From Bacillota bacterium (GTDB lineage: Bacteria > Bacillota > Clostridia > Lachnospirales > Lachnospiraceae), in NCBI GenBank assembly GCA_023423335.1, contig JAFAFU010000013.1:1-64000 (forward strand): a DNA stretch of 64,000 nucleotides. The letters run 5' to 3'. How positions within the stretch are numbered: the stretch's first letter is position 1; each line of letters opens with the position of its first letter. The notes beneath the pieces were generated by a model. The model ran no database searches. It saw only the letters and a list, made by a program, of their open reading frames with translations, and was not told the origin of the DNA. Shown piece after piece: positions 51,749-60,574 of this stretch. The position numbers were made by a program, and so were the translations under genes.

Positions 51749-53467
51749 ATGTACAATTTATTGTTTGGCGGAGCTGCCGGTCAGGGAATTGAAACAATGG
51801 TATCCATACTTCAGAAGATTTTGAAAAATTCAGGCTATTCGGTTTTTACCGTCCGTGATTTCATGTCCCGCGTCCGCGGGGGACATAATTTTTCTTTGAT
51901 CCGGTTTGGTACCGAGCCTGTGCTGTCACATAGCAATTGTCTGGATGGCATTATAGCATTAACGGAGGAAACCATAGAGCTTCACAGGGGAAATTTAAAA
52001 CCGGAGGGCTTTATCCTATGCGACAGCAAACTGGCGGCAGAGGGCACCGGAATAATAAGAATGGATATGGCCGCCATTGGGAAGGAATTGGGGAACCCCA
52101 GGGTGGCCGGAAGCATAGCGGTCGGAGCTTTATTAAAGCTATTCAGCCTCCGTTTGACCGGTGCCGAGGATGTTCTGAAGAAATTTATTAAGGAGCAATA
52201 TCTGGAAATTAATAAGAAAGCCCTGGAGCGCGGATATGAAATGGTTGACAACCGTTATCCCCATCTGCAGGGAAGCAGTCAGGAGGATATCATATTAACC
52301 GGCAGTCAGGCCATGGGTTTGGGAGCAATCGCAGCGGGCTTACGGTTTTACAGTGCATACCCTATGTCCCCCTCCACCGCTTTGATGGAGTATTTGGCCG
52401 ATAAGAGCCTGAAAGCCGGAATTGTCGTGGAACAGGCAGAGGATGAAATTGCAGCTATCAATATGGCAATCGGGGCTTCCTTTGCCGGTGCGGCAGCTAT
52501 GACAGGCACCTCCGGCGGGGGCTTCTCCCTGAAGGTGGAGGCGCTGGGTCTCTCCGGAATGGCGGAGATCCCTCTGGTAGTAGTAGATGTTCAGAGACCG
52601 GGGCCGGCAACCGGACTTCCTACGAGAACGGAACAGAGCGACCTTAAGTTCGTGGTATCGGCCTCCCAGGGAGAATTTCCGAGAATGGTGATTGCCTTAA
52701 GAAACCATACGGACGCCTTCTATCAGACTGCCCGTGCCCTCTGTCTGGCAGAGAAATATCAGCTTCCGGTAATTTTGTTAAGTGATCAGTATCTGGGTGA
52801 TTCCTCCGCTACGGTAAAGCCCTATGATCGGAACCGGGTACATAGCGTTAACTCACTGAAAGCAGCGAAGGAAGCCGCAGATCAGCTAGAAGTATCCAAA
52901 ATACCGGAAGTCATTTCGGAGGAGGGAGAGTACCTCAGATACCGCCTTACGGAGAATGGAATATCACCAAGACGTATTCCCGGCAGGACGAATCATTTTG
53001 TTACCGCGGACAGCGATGAGCATGATGAGTATGGACGGATTACGGAATCCGCCGAAATACGGACCCTTATGATGGATAAGAGGTTAGGCAAACTGAAATA
53101 TCTGGAGCAGGAGCTGCAGGAACCGGAATTTTATGGTGCCGAGGGATATGATACTCTGCTTCTCGGGTGGGGCTCCACCGATGGCCCGATTAAGGAAGCC
53201 GTCGGGATACTGAATCAGGAGAACAAAGGCAGATATGCGGCCCTGGTATTCGGTGACCTTTATCCGCTGCCTAAGAAGCTTCTGGAAGAGAAAGCTCCTG
53301 CCGCAGACAGGATTATCAATGTGGAACAAAATGCAACCGGACAGCTGGCCCAGCTGATACGGGAACAGACGGGTATTACCTGTGATTTTAGTATTCTGAA
53401 ATATGACGGGCGTCAAATCTCCGGAGAGGAGATTGCGGACAGAATCAGGAAGGGGGAATTCGCATGA
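51749..53467 (+). CDS. 2-oxoacid:acceptor oxidoreductase, fused gamma-alpha subunit
   Basis: The 572-residue protein, ATG 51749 after gcaggaggg, joins a gamma (catalytic) domain (about 1-185; GGAAGQGIETMV, SRVRGGHNFSLI) with an alpha subunit (about 195-570; GSQAMGLGAIAAGLRFYSAYPMSPST-type block, EQAEDEIAAINMAIGASFAG, GTSGGGFSLKVE, VVDVQRPGPATGLPTRTEQ). This KorA-like arrangement oxidises 2-oxoacids to acyl-CoA and reduces ferredoxin. It overlaps the beta subunit gene by 4 bp. No ferredoxin-type delta subunit is present. 2-oxoglutarate or branched-chain 2-oxoacids are the likely substrates, but this is not settled. Confidence 0.93.
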   Translation: MYNLLFGGAAGQGIETMVSILQKILKNSGYSVFTVRDFMSRVRGGHNFSLIRFGTEPVLSHSNCLDGIIALTEETIELHRGNLKPEGFILCDSKLAAEGTGIIRMDMAAIGKELGNPRVAGSIAVGALLKLFSLRLTGAEDVLKKFIKEQYLEINKKALERGYEMVDNRYPHLQGSSQEDIILTGSQAMGLGAIAAGLRFYSAYPMSPSTALMEYLADKSLKAGIVVEQAEDEIAAINMAIGASFAGAAAMTGTSGGGFSLKVEALGLSGMAEIPLVVVDVQRPGPATGLPTRTEQSDLKFVVSASQGEFPRMVIALRNHTDAFYQTARALCLAEKYQLPVILLSDQYLGDSSATVKPYDRNRVHSVNSLKAAKEAADQLEVSKIPEVISEEGEYLRYRLTENGISPRRIPGRTNHFVTADSDEHDEYGRITESAEIRTLMMDKRLGKLKYLEQELQEPEFYGAEGYDTLLLGWGSTDGPIKEAVGILNQENKGRYAALVFGDLYPLPKKLLEEKAPAADRIINVEQNATGQLAQLIREQTGITCDFSILKYDGRQISGEEIADRIRKGEFA

Positions 53468-54315
53468 GTAATTCGGCATTCTGTACCTATGAGACTGCAT
53501 GGTGCCCGGGCTGCGGCAACTTCAGTATTCTGGAGAGCTTAAAAACCGCCCTGGAGGAGCTGGGAAAGGACCCCTACGAGGTTCTGATGGTGGCTGGAAT
53601 TGGCCAGGCTGCGAAGCTTCCGCAATATATCAGCGCCAATGCCTTCTGCGGTTTGCATGGAAGGGCTCTGCCTGCAGCGATTGCCGCTAAGATTGCCAAT
53701 GAGAAGCTGACGGTTATTGTTGATTCCGGTGACGGAGACTCCTATGGTGAGGGCGGGAATCATTTTCTCCATAACATCCGAAGGAATGTGGACATCTCCC
53801 ACTTCGTCCATGATAACCAGATCTATGGGTTGACGAAGGGGCAGGCATCCCCGACCTCTTTAGAAGGGATGGTTACCGAGGTCCAGGTATACGGCAGTAT
53901 GAACACTCCGCTAAATCCGGTCCTGGTGGCGGTTGCGGCCGGGGCAGGCTTTGTGGCCAGGGCTTTCAGCGGTCATAAAGAGCATCTGGTATCGATTATG
54001 AAGCAGGCAATCGAATATAGGGGCTATGCCCTGGTAGATATTCTGCAGCCCTGTATCAGCTTCAATAAACTGAACACCTTTGCTTATTATAATCAGCGGG
54101 TTTATGAGCTTACGGAGGATTATGATTTTACCGACAAGGCTTCGGCATTGCAGAAAGCCATGGAATTCGGGGATCGGATACCAATCGGTGTAATCTACCG
54201 AGAGGAGAAGCAGTCCTTTCAGCAGAAGCATCCCGTATTGAGTGCCGGTATTCCGCTCATCGACAGGGAGGAACAGCCGGATATTTACAAAAAACTGATT
54301 ATGGAATTACAATAA
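53464..54315 (+). CDS. 2-oxoacid:acceptor oxidoreductase, beta subunit
   Basis: The 283-residue protein carries the thiamine-diphosphate site (IVDSGDGDSYGEGGNHFLHN, with the GDG start) and the N-terminal WCPGCGN cysteine motif for an iron-sulfur cluster. HDNQIYGLTKGQASPTS is the conserved NxxYGxTGG-like segment. It forms the active complex with the gamma-alpha protein; the genes overlap (ATGA). Rubrerythrin follows 16 bp downstream, perhaps in the same transcript. Confidence 0.93.
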   Translation: MSNSAFCTYETAWCPGCGNFSILESLKTALEELGKDPYEVLMVAGIGQAAKLPQYISANAFCGLHGRALPAAIAAKIANEKLTVIVDSGDGDSYGEGGNHFLHNIRRNVDISHFVHDNQIYGLTKGQASPTSLEGMVTEVQVYGSMNTPLNPVLVAVAAGAGFVARAFSGHKEHLVSIMKQAIEYRGYALVDILQPCISFNKLNTFAYYNQRVYELTEDYDFTDKASALQKAMEFGDRIPIGVIYREEKQSFQQKHPVLSAGIPLIDREEQPDIYKKLIMELQ

Positions 54316-54331
54316 AGGAGGAATGAACGAA

Positions 54332-54886
54332 ATGGCTGTTAAAAATGCAATGACATCGGAATTCTTACATTCCGCTTACGGCGGAGAAAGCATGGCCCAC
54401 ATGAGGTATCTTCATTGGGCACAAATCGCAGAAAAGGAGGGATTCCCGAATATTGCGAAACTCTTTGAAGCAATTGCCTATGCCGAAAGTATCCATGCGG
54501 GAAACCATTTCCGTGAAATCGGAGGGGAGACCGCGGATGCTTCGGTAACAGCAGGAGCAGTCTTTGGCAATGGAAAGACTGTGGATAACCTTCAGGGCGG
54601 TATCAACGGTGAATTACATGAGGTGGAGCAGATGTATCCGGTTTATCTGAACGCAGCTGAATTCCAGAAGGAGACCGGTGCCCAGAGATCCTTCCATTTT
54701 GCTCTGGAAGCTGAGAAGCTGCATGCCGACCTGTTCGCCAGGGCCCAGGCAGCAGCCAGGGAAGGCAAGGATTTTGAACTTAAGTCCGTATATATCTGTC
54801 CGATCTGCGGACACACAATCCTTGATGAGGCCCCGGACAAGTGCCCGGTCTGCGGAGCAAAGAAGGAGATGTATAAGGAGTTCTGA
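54332..54886 (+). CDS. Rubrerythrin
   Basis: This encodes 184 residues from ATG 54332 (aaaggagg 9 nt upstream; ATG 54323 is too close). A four-helix di-iron domain (about 8-145; EFLHSAYGGESMAHMRYL, AIAYAESIHAGNHFREIGG) is followed by a rubredoxin-like domain (about 148-184; YICPICG and CPVCGAK). Rubrerythrins reduce hydrogen peroxide in anaerobes. Its place after the oxygen-sensitive oxidoreductase fits a protective role. Confidence 0.95.
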   Translation: MAVKNAMTSEFLHSAYGGESMAHMRYLHWAQIAEKEGFPNIAKLFEAIAYAESIHAGNHFREIGGETADASVTAGAVFGNGKTVDNLQGGINGELHEVEQMYPVYLNAAEFQKETGAQRSFHFALEAEKLHADLFARAQAAAREGKDFELKSVYICPICGHTILDEAPDKCPVCGAKKEMYKEF

Positions 54887-54923
54887 TACGGTCTTTGCGT
54901 GCAGATGTACCGCAGAGGAATGA

Positions 54924-54972
54924 GATACCCCCCAGGGTCAGAGATTTGATTAACCTGGGGGGTATCAATTTA
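54924..54972. terminator. Bidirectional terminator between rubrerythrin and amine oxidase
   Basis: gataccccccagg (54924-54936) pairs perfectly with cctggggggtatc (54954-54966) around a 17-nt loop and is followed by aattt. It ends at the amine oxidase stop codon, on the opposite strand. Confidence 0.85.
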
Positions 54973-56658
54973 TCGCCGGAATTTTGCCGTGGTATGGTTC
55001 TGGTAAGCCAATTGGTTCGCGGCGGCCTTACCGGTATAGAGGGCACCCTGTATCCAGCCATGCTTATTGGAGATATGCTCCCCGGCGAAGAAGACGCGGT
55101 TATTATACTCCGGTTTCAGATTCTCATAGGCGAACAACGGCTTCTGGCGGGGAAGGTTCAGGGCGAAGGCACCCAGGGAATCCGGTTCCGTGTTCCAGTG
55201 AACCGCTTGATAGCGCTCCACAATGGAATTTAAAAATCCTCTCGGTAAACCATGGACCTCCTCGACGTTTTGGCGAATTACCTCATATTGTCGGGCAATG
55301 TCCAGGCCTCCGAGTCTTACGGCATTCTGCGCCATATTGTAGGATGCCACCAGAACGCCGGGTTCCTTCGGGGAGCAGGTTCCCTGCATCAGGCATAGAT
55401 TATGATCCGAAGGATAGATAATGGATTGTATCGGCAGGTCGGTAAAGGAGATTCCTCCGATGATATTCCCATAATCCGCATCCCTCTCCCAGAAACGGCG
55501 GTTACAGAAGAATAAGGCTTTTAAGGCATCGGCATAGTTCTGTTCCAGTATAGCCTGCATCCTCATATTGCTGAAATACGGCTTAATTTCGACCAATCTT
55601 AAACAGGAATAGGGAATGGCACATATCACATAATCAAAAATATCTGCATTGATCTTCGTTTCATTTTCTACTTTATATCTGAGTACTACCTTATTCCGGT
55701 AATCCGATTGATAAATCCCGGTTACATAGTGACCCGGTTTAAAGGCCACAGTTCCCAGTTTTGCAGGTGTTTTACCGTATTGAGGGGGATCGTCTAAAAA
55801 GAAACTCTGATAGAAGGCGTAGGGCAGATTAACATTACCGCCCTCTATCCGGTAGGTATTCCGGTAATCAAAGCTATACTCCTCCTGGGCAAACTCCTCG
55901 TAGCTGCTCTGCAACAGGAGACCGCTTGCGGGGTCGACCCCGGAAATCAAATTGATTGCACCTTGGCTTAAACCCAGAGCCTCATAATTATCTCTCAGGC
56001 TCATATTCATCAGGGGCAGTATCTCGGGAGAGTATTCGGGCAGAATCTGGAGCAGCTCGGAACGGATACTGGGAGGAAGGGTAACGAAGGCATGCTCCAG
56101 AGCATAGGAGCTCAGCTCTGACCAGGGAGTAGCCCGTTCCTGTGGTGTCAGGTCATATTTAGGGTAAAGGAATTTCTCCACAGAATCTGTGGTCCTCAGA
56201 CGGGTGTTATGTACATAGAGAAAGTTATTACGTTGTGGTGAAGTCATAGAAAGGGTATCCAGACCAAACAGATTGATATAGTGCCAGGCCGTCTCGTGGG
56301 ATACCGGAATTCTCATGGCTCCGAACTCACCGTAATAATTTCCGTCCGGATCAAAATAGCAGGTAAACACCCTTCCGCCGATCCGGCTGACATTTGCATC
56401 GAGAATCGTGATATCCGCACCCAGCTTGCGGAGTTCAAAGGCTGCTGTCATACCGGCCAGACCACCGCCGATAATCCCGATCTTTGTTCCCTTAAGCTCT
56501 CCCGGCTCACCGTAAGCTGTGATATCCGGAGGCGGACTAAGAGATTGAAGGATATAGTCATAATCCTCCGGTCTTCCGGCACCCTCCAAAGCCATCCTCA
56601 GCATCTCATGCCGCTGTTCATCTGTAGGACTCATTACTTGGTTCAAGGGAATTTGCAT
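54970..56658 (-). CDS. Flavin-dependent amine oxidase
   Basis: The 562-residue protein starts at ATG 56658, seven bases after gaggt; a longer frame to 56730 lacks a ribosome site. The FAD motif IGIIGGGLAGMTAAFELRKLG is near residue 65 and a second block ANVSRIGGRVF follows. The C-terminal FAD contact is VFFAGEHISNKHGWIQGALY. This is the MAO / L-amino-acid oxidase / tryptophan monooxygenase superfamily. The substrate is unknown. Such oxygen-using enzymes are unexpected in a strict anaerobe, though the neighbouring rubrerythrin could handle peroxide. It is monocistronic. Confidence 0.9.
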   Translation of the reverse strand: MQIPLNQVMSPTDEQRHEMLRMALEGAGRPEDYDYILQSLSPPPDITAYGEPGELKGTKIGIIGGGLAGMTAAFELRKLGADITILDANVSRIGGRVFTCYFDPDGNYYGEFGAMRIPVSHETAWHYINLFGLDTLSMTSPQRNNFLYVHNTRLRTTDSVEKFLYPKYDLTPQERATPWSELSSYALEHAFVTLPPSIRSELLQILPEYSPEILPLMNMSLRDNYEALGLSQGAINLISGVDPASGLLLQSSYEEFAQEEYSFDYRNTYRIEGGNVNLPYAFYQSFFLDDPPQYGKTPAKLGTVAFKPGHYVTGIYQSDYRNKVVLRYKVENETKINADIFDYVICAIPYSCLRLVEIKPYFSNMRMQAILEQNYADALKALFFCNRRFWERDADYGNIIGGISFTDLPIQSIIYPSDHNLCLMQGTCSPKEPGVLVASYNMAQNAVRLGGLDIARQYEVIRQNVEEVHGLPRGFLNSIVERYQAVHWNTEPDSLGAFALNLPRQKPLFAYENLKPEYNNRVFFAGEHISNKHGWIQGALYTGKAAANQLAYQNHTTAKFRR

Positions 56659-56827
56659 GAATCTACCTCTGATATTTGTTACAGTAGATATATATTGCGG
56701 AATGCGCCAGAATATAACAAAAAGGACCAAGCCATCGTTATAAATCTACATAACAGATACAGATTGTACATAATATGACAACCCTAAAGATATTTAAGGA
56801 ATGAAGATAATGGAGCAAGTAATGCAA

Positions 56828-56932
56828 AAGATACAAGAGGCTCCATATACTTTCCATAATACACTGTTCGAGGAACAGATCAAGATATGTCCCTCATCTG
56901 TGTGTGGGAAAGTATATGGAGCCTTTTGTATC
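56828..56932. repeat. Nested palindromic element, copy B
   Basis: A 27-bp arm (56828-56854, starting agatacaagaggctcc) pairs with 56906-56932 at 26 of 27 positions. The 51-nt loop carries ataatacactgtt, gaacagatc and atctgtgtgtg, nearly the same as in copy A, while the outer stems of A and B are unrelated in sequence. It lies in a divergent intergenic space (56659-57097, otherwise without a gene), so it is not simply a terminator of either neighbour. Confidence 0.85.
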
Positions 56933-57097
56933 TATACGAAACTTAAAAATCAATAGCCCATCGTTTTATGTTCGTATATTAATAATAGTAATAATATTTA
57001 TTAAAATTAATAAATTGTCTATTGTCGAATTATTGGGTAAGATTACGTTGTGTAACAATTCGTTATAATTATAACCATGAGAAAAGTGGGTATCGTG

Positions 57098-57673
57098 ATG
57101 CAGCTTTTGAAAGACAGAATCGTGAAGGACGGGAAAATCCGGCCGGGCAATGTATTAAAGGTGGACAGCTTTTTAAATCATCAGATGGATATTGAGTTAT
57201 TCGGTGAGATCGGGAAGGAATTTAAAAGACGCTTTGCGGATTGTGAGGTCACAAAGATACTGACCATCGAAGCCTCCGGAATAGGGATTGCCTGCATAGC
57301 GGCCAGGTATTTTAAGGTTCCGGTTCTGTTCGCCAAGAAAACACAGACCAAGAATATCGCCGGAGATGTTTACACCTGCAAGGTGGAATCCTTTACCCAT
57401 GGCAGAGTATACGATATCATTGTTTCGAAGCAGTTTTTAAGAGCAGAGGATAAGATATTGATCATTGACGATTTTCTGGCTAACGGCAGTGCGTTGCTGG
57501 GATTGGCCGAGCTTGTGAAAGCTGCGGGAGCTACCCTGGCAGGGGCCGGAATCGTGATTGAGAAGGGCTTCCAGGAAGGGGGCAGTCTGGTAAGGAGCAA
57601 AGGAGTCCGGGTGGAATCCCTGGCCATTATCGACGCTATGAGTGAGGAAGACGGAATTACATTCCGGGATTAG
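57098..57673 (+). CDS. xpt: Xanthine phosphoribosyltransferase
   Basis: This encodes 191 residues if started at ATG 57098 (MQLLKDRIVKDG), which matches the usual Xpt N-terminus; ATG 57077 is in frame but adds seven unusual residues. The PRPP-binding motif is ILIIDDFLANGSAL, and VLFAKKTQTKNI, IEASGIGIACIAA and GIVIEKGFQEGG are typical Xpt blocks. It converts xanthine and PRPP to XMP. It precedes a BMP-type nucleoside transporter 104 bp downstream, forming a purine salvage group. No purine riboswitch was seen upstream. Confidence 0.93.
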   Translation: MQLLKDRIVKDGKIRPGNVLKVDSFLNHQMDIELFGEIGKEFKRRFADCEVTKILTIEASGIGIACIAARYFKVPVLFAKKTQTKNIAGDVYTCKVESFTHGRVYDIIVSKQFLRAEDKILIIDDFLANGSALLGLAELVKAAGATLAGAGIVIEKGFQEGGSLVRSKGVRVESLAIIDAMSEEDGITFRD

Positions 57674-57707
57674 ATTTACATAGGGCTTCCTAGGCAGCCT
57701 TGTAAAT
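57674..57707 (+). other. Hairpin between xpt and the BMP-family gene
   Basis: atttaca (57674-57680) pairs with tgtaaat (57701-57707), with inner agggct/agcct pairing. No T run follows, so partial termination or mRNA processing is possible. Confidence 0.4.
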
Positions 57708-57777
57708 AAATATTGTTGGGGAAAAGCTCTCCGGATCTAAAGGAGTCGGCTCCATTCAAAATCGAGGAGGAGAAATC

Positions 57778-58965
57778 ATGTTTAAGGCAAGAAAGTTATG
57801 GTCACTCGCTTTATTGGCAGTGATGGTACTTGCACTCAGTGCATGCGGCAAAAAGGACGAGGCAAAGGATGAGGAAAAAAAGAGCACAGAGGTAAATGGT
57901 GAAGTAAAAGAAGATACTGAGGCAGGTCCCGGCAAAACAGCGATTGCAAAAGAGGACTTTAAGGTTGGCGTGATTCATATCGGTAACCCTGCAGAAGGCG
58001 CTGGCTATACTTATGCTCACGATCAGGGCATTGTTGCCATGCAGGAAGCACTTGGCCTTACAGATGCTCAGGTAATCCGTAAGAATAACGTGAATGATAC
58101 CGATGCTGTTGCAATCAGAACCGCTATGGAAGAGTGTATCGAAGAAGGCGCTGATATTATATTTGGTACCAGCTGGGGCTACATGGATACCATGGAGCAA
58201 CTGTCGGCAGAGCATCCTGGGGTTATCTTCTCCCATGGTTCCGGATATAAGAGCAATGCTACGAACTTTAATAATTATTTTGGCCGTATCTATCAGGCCC
58301 GTTACCTGGCAGGTATCGCAGCCGGATTAAAGACGGAGTCCGATATGATCGGTTATGTCGCAGCCATGGGAATTGATAATTCCGAGGTTACCGGCGGCAT
58401 CAATGCATTTGCTATGGGTGTTGAATCAGTGAATCCCGATGCAAAGGTTTATGTTAAGGTGACCAATACCTGGCTGGATCCTACCTTAGAGGGACAGGCT
58501 GCAGAAGCATTACTGGATCTGGGCTGTGATGTTATCGCACAGCATGCGGATACCACAGCTCCTCAGATGGCGGCACAGGCCAGAGGCGCTTTCGGTTGTG
58601 GTTATAACTCCGATATGACGAAGGATGCTCCCCAGGGACATCTGACTGCTCCGATCTGGAACTGGGGTGTATATTACACCAAGGCTGCAAAGGCTGTTCT
58701 GGAAGGCACCTGGACCAACGAGAATTATTTTGGCGGTATGGATGACGGCCTTGTGGATGTTTCTCCGCTGTCCGAAAATTGTGCGGAGGGTACCGAGGAA
58801 GCCATTGAGGCGGCCAGAAAGAAGATTGTTGACGGCTATAAGATTTTTGAAGGCTCCTTATTTGACAATGCCGGTAATGAGGTATGCAAGGAAGGCGAAT
58901 TCCTTTCTGACGGGGATATCACAGGGGCTATGAACTGGTATTATAAGAACGTTGAAGTAAAGTAA
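57778..58965 (+). CDS. BMP-family nucleoside-binding lipoprotein
   Basis: The 395-residue protein has the lipoprotein signal VLALSAC (Cys22) and an acidic, Lys/Glu-rich spacer (about 25-55). The BMP/PnrA domain shows FKVGVIHIGNPAEGAGYTYA, FGTSWGYMDTM, NYFGRIYQARYLAGIAAGL and DVIAQHADTTAPQ. PnrA-type proteins bind purine nucleosides. gaggagga precedes the ATG. It starts a four-gene ABC importer with the genes to 62615. Confidence 0.93.
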   Translation: MFKARKLWSLALLAVMVLALSACGKKDEAKDEEKKSTEVNGEVKEDTEAGPGKTAIAKEDFKVGVIHIGNPAEGAGYTYAHDQGIVAMQEALGLTDAQVIRKNNVNDTDAVAIRTAMEECIEEGADIIFGTSWGYMDTMEQLSAEHPGVIFSHGSGYKSNATNFNNYFGRIYQARYLAGIAAGLKTESDMIGYVAAMGIDNSEVTGGINAFAMGVESVNPDAKVYVKVTNTWLDPTLEGQAAEALLDLGCDVIAQHADTTAPQMAAQARGAFGCGYNSDMTKDAPQGHLTAPIWNWGVYYTKAAKAVLEGTWTNENYFGGMDDGLVDVSPLSENCAEGTEEAIEAARKKIVDGYKIFEGSLFDNAGNEVCKEGEFLSDGDITGAMNWYYKNVEVK

Positions 58966-59038
58966 TAAGGTGAAATAGCAACAAATGAATATTAATCAGA
59001 TTGCATGCTTTCAATTATAAAATTAGGCTGGTGGCATT

Positions 59039-60574
59039 GTGGAAAATAAAATGAATGAAACTATGGCAATCGAACTGAAACAGATTACAAAGACATTTGG
59101 GTCGGTTGTGGCGAACAACAGAATAGACCTTTCCGTAAAGCAGGGCGAGATTCTCGCCCTGCTTGGGGAAAACGGATCGGGGAAAACTACATTGATGAAC
59201 ATGCTATCGGGTATTTATAAGCCGGACAGCGGTTCTATTTTTATTGACGGACAGCCGGTAACGATTAATTCCCCTGAGGATGCCATCCGGCTGGGTGTCG
59301 GTATGATTCATCAGCATTTTAAGCTGGTAGAAGCTCTTTCGGCGACGGATAATATCATTCTTGGCTCAAGGAACAGAGGTATCTTCCTCCAGAAATCCAG
59401 GTCCGGTAAAATTAAGGAAATCAGCAGCCGTTTTGGCCTGGAAATTGACCCGGAGAAGTTCGTTTACCAGATGTCAGTCAGTGAGAAGCAGACCGTTGAA
59501 ATTATCAAAGTGCTGTACCGCAAGGCTGATATTTTAATTTTGGACGAGCCTACCGCAGTTCTGACACCCCAGGAAACCAGAAAGCTGTTTGAAATCCTGC
59601 GGCGTATGAAGCAGGAGGGCTGTGCCGTCATTATCATCACCCATAAACTGAACGAGGTACTGGAGATCAGCGACCGTGTCACAATTCTCAGAAAAGGGGA
59701 AAGTGTTGCTACGGTAACGACTGCTAAGACGAATGCCCAGGAGCTGACAGAGCTTATGGTGGGCAGGCCGGTGGAGCTTTCCATCGACCATCCGGATACC
59801 TTTTTCGAGGAGAACCTCTTAGAGATCCATCATCTTACGGTCGGCAACGAGGATGGTGTGGATATGGTCAAGGATATCAGCTTTGATCTGAACCGCGGTG
59901 AGATCCTTGGTGTGGCCGGCGTAGCCGGCAGCGGCCAGAAGGAGCTCTGTGAAGCGCTGGCAGGACTTCTGCCTGTAAAAAAGGGCGCTGTACTTTATAA
60001 GAACGAAAATATCATCGGGAAGACACCGAATGAAATCATAAAGATGGGCATCAGCATGAGCTTTATCCCGGAGGATCGTCTTGGCATGGGCCTGGCGGCC
60101 TCTATGGGTATTGTCGATAATATGCTGCTGAAATCCTATCATGAAGGGGAGGGTCCCTTTGTCAGTAAAAAAGGGGCAAGGGAACTGGCAAAGCGTATCG
60201 TGAAGCAGCTGGATATCGTTACGCCGGGTATTGATACACCGGTCAGAAGACTCTCCGGCGGGAATGTACAGAAGGTACTGCTTGGCCGGGAAATTGAATC
60301 GCAGCCCAATGTATTGATTACAGCCTATGCCGTCCGCGGTCTGGACATCAATTCCTCCTATACGATTTATGACGCCTTGAATGAACAGAAGCTAAAGGGT
60401 GTTGGGGTTCTCTTTATCGGAGAGGATCTGGATGTAATGCTGGAGCTTTGTGACCGTATCCTGGTGCTCTGCCATGGAAGAGTTACAGGGATCGTAAAAA
60501 CCGGCGAGGCCACGAAGGAACAGCTGGGACTGCTTATGACCGATGCGTCGGATCGAATCGGAGGTGCCAGATGA
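59039..60574 (+). CDS. Nucleoside ABC transporter, tandem ATPase
   Basis: This is a 511-residue double-NBD protein of the YufO/NupA type. First half: Walker A GENGSGKTTL, signature MSVSEKQTVEI, Walker B ILILDEPTAVLTPQE. Second half: a degenerate Walker A GVAGSGQKEL, signature LSGGNVQKVLLGREI. GTG 59039 is taken as start; ATG 59051 is equally possible. It energises the two permeases downstream, the first of which overlaps its end by 4 bp. Confidence 0.93.
   Translation: MENKMNETMAIELKQITKTFGSVVANNRIDLSVKQGEILALLGENGSGKTTLMNMLSGIYKPDSGSIFIDGQPVTINSPEDAIRLGVGMIHQHFKLVEALSATDNIILGSRNRGIFLQKSRSGKIKEISSRFGLEIDPEKFVYQMSVSEKQTVEIIKVLYRKADILILDEPTAVLTPQETRKLFEILRRMKQEGCAVIIITHKLNEVLEISDRVTILRKGESVATVTTAKTNAQELTELMVGRPVELSIDHPDTFFEENLLEIHHLTVGNEDGVDMVKDISFDLNRGEILGVAGVAGSGQKELCEALAGLLPVKKGAVLYKNENIIGKTPNEIIKMGISMSFIPEDRLGMGLAASMGIVDNMLLKSYHEGEGPFVSKKGARELAKRIVKQLDIVTPGIDTPVRRLSGGNVQKVLLGREIESQPNVLITAYAVRGLDINSSYTIYDALNEQKLKGVGVLFIGEDLDVMLELCDRILVLCHGRVTGIVKTGEATKEQLGLLMTDASDRIGGAR

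Noticed and set aside
56659..57097. Purine riboswitch ahead of xpt
   Set aside because: Neither the conserved three-way junction core nor its loop sequences are present upstream of xpt.
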